This document shows positions 1-5,490 of a stretch of DNA of 7,425 nt, piece by piece; position 1 is the first letter of the stretch, and each line of letters begins with the position of its first letter. This DNA is from JAEYFP01 sp964579795 (lineage in GTDB: Bacteria > Bacillota > Clostridia > Lachnospirales > Lachnospiraceae): positions 1 to 7,425 of the forward strand of contig CAZOHM010000081.1 in NCBI GenBank assembly GCA_964579795.1. Reading direction: 5' to 3'. The notes under the pieces were generated by a model, which had not been told where the DNA came from, did no database searches, and saw only the letters and a program-made list of their open reading frames with translations. A program made the position numbers and the translations under genes.

Positions 1-1
1 G

Positions 2-46
2 ATAGGTAAGAAGATGTTGAAAGATCAGTTTAGTATTCGATTTTGA
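2..46 (+). CDS. C-terminal end of an upstream gene (partial, uncertain)
   Basis: One forward frame is open from the window edge to a TGA at 44-46 and encodes about 14 residues ending KDQFSIRF. The other two forward frames hit stops within the first 20 bases. A terminator-like hairpin begins 15 bases after the stop, which is what the end of a transcription unit looks like. The piece is too short to assign to any family, and it could also be chance open frame or untranslated sequence. Confidence 0.35.
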   Translation: MGKKMLKDQFSIRF

Positions 47-60
47 AGGTATAAAATAAT

Positions 61-94
61 AAAAAAGATAGACATTATTGTTTATCTTTTTTTT
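61..94 (+). terminator. Intrinsic terminator upstream of cheV
   Basis: Bases 61-73 pair with 80-92 to give a 13-bp stem with one G-U pair and a 6-base ATTATT loop. The right arm runs into an 8-T tract (87-94). The left arm begins with six A, so the opposite strand also ends its hairpin in a T-run and the element could work in both directions. It probably ends the gene upstream and insulates the cheV promoter. The stem is A/T-rich, so its strength rests mainly on the T tract. Confidence 0.75.
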
Positions 95-138
95 GTTATC
101 TTTTTTGTCAAAATTTTATATGTTTTTTTAATTTAATA

Positions 139-147
139 TGTTATAAT
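139..147 (+). promoter_or_regulatory. Extended -10 promoter of cheV
   Basis: TG at 139-140, one base, then a perfect TATAAT at 142-147 form a TGn-extended -10 element. It lies 43 bases before the cheV ATG and just after the upstream terminator. No good TTGACA-like -35 box lies at 16-18 bp spacing. The closest match, TTGTCA at 105-110, is too far away. Recognition by the main vegetative sigma factor through the extended -10 is the simplest reading. No sigma-28-type motility promoter was seen. Confidence 0.55.
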
Positions 148-190
148 GAACAAAATAGCAGTCATAATACTTTATTGATGAGGTGAAGGT

Positions 191-1090
191 ATGGATACAA
201 AAATCTTATTGGAAAATGGGACGAATGAATTAGAAATTTTGGAATTCACGTTAGGAAACAATTCTTATGGAATAAATGTAGCGAAAATACGTGAGATTAT
301 TCCTTATCAGGCAGTTACTCCAGTTCCGAATGCACACCCTAGTATAGAAGGAATTTTTATGCCGAGAGAGACAATGATTACAGCAATTAGCTTGAAAAAT
401 GCATTGCAGATGGGAGATTCAGAACAGGGAGGATTATTCATTGTTACCAATTTCAATAAGCTGGATGTCGCTTTCCATGTAGATAAGGTTAATGGAATAC
501 ACAGAGTTTCATGGACCGAAATTATCAAACCTGATGCAACTATTAATAATGATCAAGATGGAATATCCACAGGTATTGTTAAATTTAAGGATCGTCTTGT
601 TATAATTCTGGATTTTGAGAAAATAGTTACTGATATTAGTCCTGAGACCGGATTGAAGTTGACGGAGTTGGACGGTCTTTCAGAAAGAGAAAGAAACGCT
701 GCCGGAATATTAATTGCTGAGGATTCACACTTACTGAATAAACTGATAAGTGATGCATTGGTTAAGGCAGGATATGTTAATCTGAAGAGAACAGAAAACG
801 GCTTAGAAGCATGGAACTATATTACACAATGTCTTGAGAATGGTACAGTTAATGAAAAAATTAAGTGCCTTGTAACTGATATTGAGATGCCACAGATGGA
901 TGGTCATCGTTTGACTAAGCTTGTAAAGAGTGATGATCGACTGAAAGATATTCCTGTAGTTATATTTTCATCTCTTGTTAATGAAGAGATGCGCATAAAG
1001 GGTGAATCATTAGGAGCTGATGCGCAGCTTTCCAAGCCTGAAATAGGAAATTTGGTAAAAGAAATTGACAAACTTCTTAAAAAAGAATAA
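191..1090 (+). CDS. cheV: CheV chemotaxis coupling protein (CheW domain + receiver domain)
   Basis: CheV proteins couple chemoreceptors to the kinase CheA through a CheW-like domain, and their phosphorylatable receiver domain tunes that coupling during adaptation; they act in the polar receptor array. Residues about 12-150 match a CheW domain (start ILEFTLGNNSYGINVAKIRE, then the VPNAHPSIEGIF segment). Residues about 172-298 are a receiver domain with the acid pair E177/D178, phosphoacceptor D230 in VTDIEMPQMDG, switch Ser260 in VVIFSS and conserved Lys282 in SKPE. The 299-residue length is normal for the family. The ATG is preceded by GAGGTG at 180-185. A promoter lies upstream and a hairpin directly follows, so the gene looks monocistronic. 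No other chemotaxis or flagellar gene is in the window, but an intact CheV argues that the organism has a chemotaxis system. Confidence 0.95.
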   Translation: MDTKILLENGTNELEILEFTLGNNSYGINVAKIREIIPYQAVTPVPNAHPSIEGIFMPRETMITAISLKNALQMGDSEQGGLFIVTNFNKLDVAFHVDKVNGIHRVSWTEIIKPDATINNDQDGISTGIVKFKDRLVIILDFEKIVTDISPETGLKLTELDGLSERERNAAGILIAEDSHLLNKLISDALVKAGYVNLKRTENGLEAWNYITQCLENGTVNEKIKCLVTDIEMPQMDGHRLTKLVKSDDRLKDIPVVIFSSLVNEEMRIKGESLGADAQLSKPEIGNLVKEIDKLLKKE

Positions 1091-1099
1091 TAAATGAAT

Positions 1100-1137
1100 G
1101 AAATAATAGGGTCGGGAATACTCGATCCTATTATTTC
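1100..1137 (+). terminator. Hairpin terminator after cheV
   Basis: Bases 1100-1116 pair with 1121-1137 in an unbroken 17-bp stem (two G-U pairs) closed by an AATA tetraloop. It begins 9 bases after the cheV stop codon. The right arm is U-rich (CCTATTATTTCTGTTG), although there is no clean T-run beyond the stem. It probably ends cheV transcription. The hairpin is symmetric enough to act on either strand, but no reverse-strand gene is present. Confidence 0.75.
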
Positions 1138-1165
1138 TGTTGCTACAACAAAAATAGAGTCATTA

Positions 1166-1194
1166 TGCCTGTATATATTAATATTTAGCAGGCA
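1166..1194 (+). promoter_or_regulatory. Inverted repeat in the leader of the sirtuin-like gene
   Basis: TGCCTG (1166-1171) is mirrored by CAGGCA (1189-1194) around an AT-rich centre that contains the palindrome ATATTAATAT (1175-1184). It lies 30 bases before the start codon of the sirtuin-like gene. It could be an operator overlapping an AT-rich promoter, or a weak leader hairpin. I found no convincing -35/-10 pair here, so the function is open. Confidence 0.3.
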
Positions 1195-1211
1195 GGTTGG
1201 TTTTATATTTT

Positions 1212-1218
1212 GGGGAGA
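1212..1218 (+). promoter_or_regulatory. Ribosome binding site that fixes the ATG at 1225
   Basis: GGGGAGA lies 6-8 bases upstream of the ATG at 1225. A longer reading from the TTG at 1210 would place this site inside the coding sequence, so the ATG is the better start. Confidence 0.8.
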
Positions 1219-1224
1219 GAAGTT

Positions 1225-1845
1225 ATGAACAAGGAAGCCGTTACATTAATTAATGAAAAGATTTCAGCAGCACAAATGGTTCTGGTTGGAATTGGTAAAG
1301 AACTTGAAGCGGATGATACAGAAAAATCAACAAATAAACTGCAGATGTTTTATAACCAAGTAGCATGTATTTTGGAGGGAAAGAATTACTTTGTGGTTAC
1401 AACAAATGTGGATGACTGTATTTATACTTCCTCTATATTAAATGAAAGAATTGTTGCACCGTGTGGAAGTATTCATCGTTTTCAATGCAGTCAAGGGTGT
1501 AATACACTATTTTATAATCAAAGTGAAAAGGTGTGTCCGAAATGTGGAGCGTCCTTATGTGAGAATACTGTTCATGCTGAAAACTATATTGAGGAAGGGT
1601 ATCTTACACAATGGAATCGATATATGAAATGGCTATCTGGGACATTGAATAAGAACTTATGCGTGTTAGAAATAGGGGTTTTGATGGATTATCCGGGAAT
1701 AATCAGATGGCCGTTTGAAAGAACTGCATATTTGAATGAGAAAGCTTTTTTTATCAGAGCAAATGAACGATTACCACAGTTATCAGCTGAGTTAAAAGAT
1801 AAAGGTGTTTCGATAAAATGTTCTCCTTTTGAGTTACTTTTATGA
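1225..1845 (+). CDS. Short divergent sirtuin (Sir2)-like protein with altered active site
   Basis: This 206-residue protein resembles the catalytic and zinc parts of Sir2-family NAD-dependent enzymes, especially the clostridial/macrodomain-linked (SirTM-like) type. Visible marks are YFVVTTNVDD at 55-64 (sirtuin TQNID position, keeping N61 and D63), a zinc-ribbon set C88, C92, C104 and C107, and a late segment LEIGVLMDYPGIIRWPFE at 148-165 matching the LELGVGxNTPxIIxxPF segment of that group. The catalytic His position (HGS in canonical sirtuins, Gln in SirTMs) is C80 in a CGS tripeptide. The N-terminal GAGxS NAD-loop motif is not seen; VGIGKELEADD stands in its place, and the protein is shorter than the usual 240-300 residues. 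No frameshift or stop is visible, so it reads as a maintained divergent gene and not a pseudogene. ADP-ribosyl transfer, NAD or nucleotide binding without catalysis, or a new chemistry using Cys are all possible. It lies alone between the cheV terminator and the next promoter region. Confidence 0.7.
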   Translation: MNKEAVTLINEKISAAQMVLVGIGKELEADDTEKSTNKLQMFYNQVACILEGKNYFVVTTNVDDCIYTSSILNERIVAPCGSIHRFQCSQGCNTLFYNQSEKVCPKCGASLCENTVHAENYIEEGYLTQWNRYMKWLSGTLNKNLCVLEIGVLMDYPGIIRWPFERTAYLNEKAFFIRANERLPQLSAELKDKGVSIKCSPFELLL

Positions 1846-1891
1846 ACGAATGGTAAATACATTGTTTTGAATGGAAAAATATGATAAACTG

Positions 1892-1920
1892 TTATTGGTT
1901 TGAAGATTTGTATTTATAAT
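1892..1920 (+). promoter_or_regulatory. Possible promoter for the five-gene operon
   Basis: A TATAAT hexamer sits at 1915-1920, 30 bases before the start codon at 1950. The hexamer 17 bp upstream (TTATTG, 1892-1897) is only a weak -35. Alternative AT-rich -10 candidates lie at 1880-1888 and 1917-1923. A promoter somewhere in 1860-1925 is likely because a new, tightly packed gene set starts here, but the exact boxes are uncertain. No clear terminator separates this region from the preceding gene, so read-through is possible. Confidence 0.4.
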
Positions 1921-1949
1921 AATATTTATAAGTAATTTCGGAGGGATAT

Positions 1950-4091
1950 ATGAATTCTACGGAAGAATATCTGGACAGCCTTTTAAAAAATGTAACAGAT
2001 GGAAACGAATTACAGGAAGAAATCAGTGACTTGACAGATGAAAGTGAAATGATACCTGAAGACATTATGTTAGAAGAAAAACCAGCATCTGATGAAGACA
2101 TTACGTTAGAAGAAAAATCATCATCTGATGAAGACATTACGTTAGAAGAAAAATCATCATCTGATGAAGACATCACGTTAGAAGAAAAACCAGCATCTGA
2201 TAAAGACATTATGTTAGAAGAACCGGCATCTGTTGAGAATATTAATTCAGAAGAAGAATCAATTACTGATTTAGACCTTCCTTTAGCTGATTTGTCATTT
2301 GAAGAAGACAATACTTTGGATGAACAAAATGATAAACTTCTTATGGACGATGATATTTCAAATCTGTTAAAAGCTGTTGGTGGAGTGGAAGATGAAATAA
2401 CAGAAACGCCAATAGATGAGCAAACAGAAAATATATTAGATGAAATGCTGGAAGAACCGTCAAAAGAAACAGAAGAAGAGTCGCTTGATGATTTGCATTT
2501 CTCAGATCAAGAGACAGATACTGATATGGAATCAGAAGATAAGATGGAAAATGATGATTTAGATATGTTAGAAGAAAAAGCATCTTCTGAAACAGATACT
2601 GATCGGGAAACAGAAGAGAGTCTATTAGATTTAGGAATTTCTGATTTTGGTGAACTGGAAGATTTGCCGTCTGCAGAAGCAGAGAGTACAGATACAGATA
2701 CAGATGATCAGGATTCATTAGATTCTGAATTGAGTGATTTGTTATCTGGGTTACCTGAAGATGAGGAATTATCGGAAATTAATGATATTTTAAATAAAAA
2801 TGACAATAATGAAATTGTGGAATCAGGTGATGAAGATTCTGCGAAGGAACAGTCAAAAGAGGATTTATTTGATATTGAAGAACTGATTGGCGATGATGAG
2901 AATAAATCTGAGGAAACGCTCGGGAAGAAGAAAAAGGGCAAGAAAGCACTAAAGGTAAAAAAAGAGAGGAAACCTGGAGCATTATCAAAGTTTTTTGCAG
3001 GCCTTTTTGAAGAAGTTGAGGAACCTGAGGAAGTAAAACAGATTTTTGCTGAAGAAACTGCAACAGATATTGCAAAAGAAGGTGCAGTTGCTAACGAAAA
3101 GATTCTTGATGAAATGGCTGACGAGGACGAGTCTGATACAAATAAAAAAGGTAAAAAAGGAAAGAAAAATAAAGAAAAAAAGCCTAAAAAAGAAAAAAAG
3201 ATTAAAGAGAAACCGATAGATAATCAAACGCCGCAGAAAAAACTTCCAAAGAAGAAAGTGGTTTTGATTGGTGTATTATGTTTTTCATTAGGTGTAATGA
3301 TGACGCTCGTTGCGTTCGTTTATCCATATTATTCGGATACAAAAAATGCCAAATCTCAGTTTCAACAGCAAAATTATGAGAAAACATATGAACTTTTAAA
3401 AGGGCATAAGCTAAATGATGAAGAGAATATAATGTATGCGAAGTCAGTTGTCCTTTTGAAAGCAGAAAGAAAATATGATTCTTATAAGAATTATATGATG
3501 CTTGGTATGAAGCTTGAAGCGATGAATGCGCTCGTACAGGGTGTTAAGGTAACAGAACAGTTGGCTGAGATGGCTGAAACATTGGATGTTAAGGCTGAGT
3601 TTGATGAAATCAGGACAAAAATTATAGAGGAGTTGCAAAACTCTTTTGCAGTCAGTGTTGAGCAGGCGAATGCTTGGTTACAGATTTCAGATAATCAGAA
3701 ATATTCAAGAGAACTGGATAATTATTTGAATGGAGATTCTTCACAGAATGATTTAGGGGATACATCTTCACAGCAAAACAAGACAGAGAATTCTGTGATT
3801 GCAGGTGAGGAGCAGGAAATAACAGCTACAGAGGATGAAACCTCATCCCTGGAAACTGAACCGCAAGCACTTGAGACACAAATGGCTCCACAGGTAGATC
3901 CACAAGTGACCAATGAGCCAGCTTCTGCTGATTCACTGAATGATTCTCAAGGTAATAATAAGTTGTTACAGGATGTTATTGAATCGCAGGACACACAACC
4001 GTCTGAGACACAGGGCGGCCGGAGCAGTCAGAATGCAGAAGATTTAAATGATGCATTATCTTTTGATGTGGAAGGTACCAAAGGACTTTAA
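1950..4091 (+). CDS. Large acidic single-pass membrane protein with 12-residue repeats, function unknown
   Basis: I do not recognise this 713-residue protein as a named family. In order it has: an Asp/Glu/Ser-rich N-terminal region (1-320) with 12-residue repeats at 37-94; a basic patch followed by a hydrophobic, probably amphipathic segment (326-361, key part LSKFFAGLF); a second acidic stretch; a very Lys-rich block (398-436); one transmembrane helix (about 437-460); a helical, TPR-like region (about 462-594) containing FQQQNYEKTYELLKG; and a Ser/Thr/Gln/Glu-rich tail (about 595-713). Lys residues before the helix place the N-terminal 430 residues in the cytoplasm and the C-terminus outside. 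The layout of cytoplasmic part, one helix and external helical repeats is loosely like EssB/YukC of type VII secretion, but no kinase-like fold is visible, so this is only an analogy. GGAGG at 1940-1944 supports the ATG. It is the first gene of a run leading into hisH 19 bases later. Confidence 0.85.
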   Translation: MNSTEEYLDSLLKNVTDGNELQEEISDLTDESEMIPEDIMLEEKPASDEDITLEEKSSSDEDITLEEKSSSDEDITLEEKPASDKDIMLEEPASVENINSEEESITDLDLPLADLSFEEDNTLDEQNDKLLMDDDISNLLKAVGGVEDEITETPIDEQTENILDEMLEEPSKETEEESLDDLHFSDQETDTDMESEDKMENDDLDMLEEKASSETDTDRETEESLLDLGISDFGELEDLPSAEAESTDTDTDDQDSLDSELSDLLSGLPEDEELSEINDILNKNDNNEIVESGDEDSAKEQSKEDLFDIEELIGDDENKSEETLGKKKKGKKALKVKKERKPGALSKFFAGLFEEVEEPEEVKQIFAEETATDIAKEGAVANEKILDEMADEDESDTNKKGKKGKKNKEKKPKKEKKIKEKPIDNQTPQKKLPKKKVVLIGVLCFSLGVMMTLVAFVYPYYSDTKNAKSQFQQQNYEKTYELLKGHKLNDEENIMYAKSVVLLKAERKYDSYKNYMMLGMKLEAMNALVQGVKVTEQLAEMAETLDVKAEFDEIRTKIIEELQNSFAVSVEQANAWLQISDNQKYSRELDNYLNGDSSQNDLGDTSSQQNKTENSVIAGEEQEITATEDETSSLETEPQALETQMAPQVDPQVTNEPASADSLNDSQGNNKLLQDVIESQDTQPSETQGGRSSQNAEDLNDALSFDVEGTKGL
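2058..2231 (+). repeat. Tandem 36-bp coding repeat, about 4.8 copies
   Basis: Five consecutive units encode residues 37-48, 49-60, 61-72, 73-84 and 85-94 of the acidic membrane protein, with consensus EDITLEEKxxSD. Copies 1 and 4 end PASD and copies 2 and 3 end SSSD; copies 1 and 5 have Met where the others have Thr. Copy 5 lacks the Lys codon (a 3-base deletion) and diverges after PAS. The copies are nearly identical at DNA level and in frame, so the array can probably expand or contract without breaking the reading frame. Confidence 0.9.
3141..3329 (+). other. Lys-rich juxtamembrane block and transmembrane helix of the acidic protein
   Basis: Residues 398-436 contain more than 20 Lys in 39 positions, encoded by A-tracts. 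Residues 437-460 (VVLIGVLCFSLGVMMTLVAF and following) are the only hydrophobic stretch long enough to span a membrane. By the positive-inside rule the Lys side is cytoplasmic. The DNA contains two A AAA AAG heptamers in phase with the gene (3176-3182 and 3194-3200). Confidence 0.85.
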
Positions 4092-4110
4092 AGGGGGCAA
4101 TAGATAACTT

Positions 4111-4716
4111 ATGATCGCAATAATTGATTATGATGCTGGTAATATCAAAAGCGTTGAGAAGGCGATACAGTATTTAGGTCAGAAAGCAGTGATAACTCGT
4201 GACAGAGAGATAATTCTTAAAGCTGATAAAGTAATTTTACCCGGAGTTGGTTCATTTGGAGATGCAATGGGGAAAATAAAACAGTATCATTTGGATGAAG
4301 TTATACATGAGGTTATTGCAAATCGTACTCCTTTTTTGGGGATTTGTCTTGGTTTGCAGCTCTTATTCAATAGAAGTGAGGAGAGCCCTGGCGTGCCGGG
4401 ACTTTCTGTTTTAAAAGGAGAAATCTTGCGAATTCCTACTGGCGAATATATTAAGATTCCGCATATGGGGTGGAATTCTCTGAAGTTGAAAAATCATGGA
4501 CAATTGTTTAAAAATATTGAGGATGGTTCTTATGTTTATTTTGTACACTCCTACTATTTAAAAGCTGAAGATGATGCAATTGTTACAGCAGAGACCGCCT
4601 ATAATACAACAATACATGCAGCGGTAGAAAAAGATAATGTATTTGCATGCCAATTTCATCCGGAAAAGAGTTCCGGAATAGGACTTTTGATATTAAAAAA
4701 TTTTATAGAACTGTAA
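4111..4716 (+). CDS. hisH: Imidazole glycerol phosphate synthase, glutamine amidotransferase subunit HisH
   Basis: HisH hydrolyses glutamine and passes ammonia to HisF, where PRFAR is converted to imidazole glycerol phosphate and AICAR, the fifth step of histidine synthesis. At 201 residues it has the usual length. It is a class I (triad) amidotransferase: nucleophile C79 in FLGICLGLQLLF, H183 and E185 in CQFHPEKSS, and the PGVGSFG motif (44-50) that lines the oxyanion region. The start IIDYDAGNIKSVEKA is typical of HisH. The ATG follows the previous stop by 19 bases. Its AGGGGG ribosome site (4092-4097) sits about 13 bases upstream, longer than usual, which may lower initiation or make it depend on translation of the gene before. 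hisF follows after 10 bases, as expected for equal subunits. All key residues are intact. Confidence 0.97.
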   Translation: MIAIIDYDAGNIKSVEKAIQYLGQKAVITRDREIILKADKVILPGVGSFGDAMGKIKQYHLDEVIHEVIANRTPFLGICLGLQLLFNRSEESPGVPGLSVLKGEILRIPTGEYIKIPHMGWNSLKLKNHGQLFKNIEDGSYVYFVHSYYLKAEDDAIVTAETAYNTTIHAAVEKDNVFACQFHPEKSSGIGLLILKNFIEL

Positions 4717-4726
4717 GGAGCATAAA

Positions 4727-5488
4727 ATGTATACAAAGAGGATTATTCCGTGTCTTGATGTACATGAGGGCAGGGTTGTTAAAGGAGTGAACTTTGTTAA
4801 TCTGAAAGATGCTGGTGATCCAGTAGAAATAGCAGCAGCATATGATAAGGCTGGGGCTGATGAGCTGGTTTTTCTTGATATTACTGCGTCCTCTGATTCT
4901 CGAAATACGGTTGTTGATATGGTTAGGGCTGTCGCAGAAAAGGTGTTTATTCCTTTTACAGTTGGAGGAGGAATTCGTACTGTTGATGATTTTAAGACAA
5001 TCCTAAGAGAAGGAGCAGATAAAATTTCAATCAATTCTTCTGCAATTGATCGCCCGCAATTAATCAGCGAGGCTGCAGATAAGTTTGGAAGTCAGTGTGT
5101 TGTTGTGGCAATTGATGCAAGGCGTCGTGCAGATGAAAGCGGATGGAATATTTTCAAACATGGTGGGAGAATTGACACCGGTATTGATGCTGTTGAATGG
5201 GCTATGAAAGCTAATCAGCTTGGTGCAGGTGAAATTCTGTTAACAAGTATGGATTGCGATGGCACAAAAGCGGGATATGATTTGGAATTGACCCGACTTA
5301 TTTCTACAAATGTCAGCATTCCTGTTATCGCATCAGGCGGTGCTGGTTCAAAAGAAGATTTTTATGATGTTTTGACAGATGGGAAAGCAGATGCAGCTCT
5401 TGCAGCTTCTTTGTTTCATTATAAGGAACTTGAAATTAATGACTTGAAGGACTATTTACAGAAGAATGGTATATCGGTAAGGAGATAG
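4727..5488 (+). CDS. hisF: Imidazole glycerol phosphate synthase, cyclase subunit HisF
   Basis: HisF is a (beta/alpha)8 barrel that uses ammonia from HisH to cyclise PRFAR into imidazole glycerol phosphate, releasing AICAR to purine synthesis. The length of 253 residues is standard. Both catalytic aspartates are at their classical positions, D11 in IIPCLDV and D130 in VVVAIDARR. The charged ring at the barrel floor that gates ammonia is also recognisable (R5, E46, K99 and E169 in GAGEILLT). Phosphate-binding glycines appear in FTVGGGIRT and IASGGAGS. The ribosome site TAAGGAG overlaps the hisH stop codon, so the two genes are probably translationally coupled. No other histidine gene is in the window; the rest of the pathway must be encoded elsewhere if the organism makes histidine. 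Confidence 0.97.
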   Translation: MYTKRIIPCLDVHEGRVVKGVNFVNLKDAGDPVEIAAAYDKAGADELVFLDITASSDSRNTVVDMVRAVAEKVFIPFTVGGGIRTVDDFKTILREGADKISINSSAIDRPQLISEAADKFGSQCVVVAIDARRRADESGWNIFKHGGRIDTGIDAVEWAMKANQLGAGEILLTSMDCDGTKAGYDLELTRLISTNVSIPVIASGGAGSKEDFYDVLTDGKADAALAASLFHYKELEINDLKDYLQKNGISVRR

Positions 5489-5490
5489 GC

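Noticed and set aside
105..110. TTGTCA as the -35 box of the cheV promoter
   Set aside because: It lies 31 bases from the TATAAT, far beyond the usable 16-18 bp spacing.
1210..1224. TTG start five codons upstream for the sirtuin-like gene
   Set aside because: The GGGGAGA ribosome site would fall inside the coding sequence; the ATG at 1225 has correct spacing.
1442..1627. 61-codon forward frame inside the sirtuin-like gene
   Set aside because: It overlaps a recognisable zinc-cysteine region in the correct frame and shows no domain of its own.
1225..1845. Sirtuin-like gene as a pseudogene
   Set aside because: The frame is uninterrupted, the ribosome site is good, and zinc cysteines and core motifs are kept. 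The short N-terminus shows no frameshift remnant upstream.
2058..2231. CRISPR array
   Set aside because: The units are contiguous and in frame, without unique spacers, and encode the repeated peptide.
1892..2311. Reverse-strand open frame with Ser/Asp-rich repeats
   Set aside because: It is the mirror of the 36-bp repeats in the acidic membrane protein. Its repeats come entirely from the forward gene, it has no convincing ribosome site, and it lies opposite a well-supported start and promoter region.
2341..3227. Several reverse-strand frames rich in Leu, Ser or Phe
   Set aside because: They arise from GA-rich acidic codons and A-rich Lys codons read backwards. They overlap one another and have no ribosome sites or recognisable domains.
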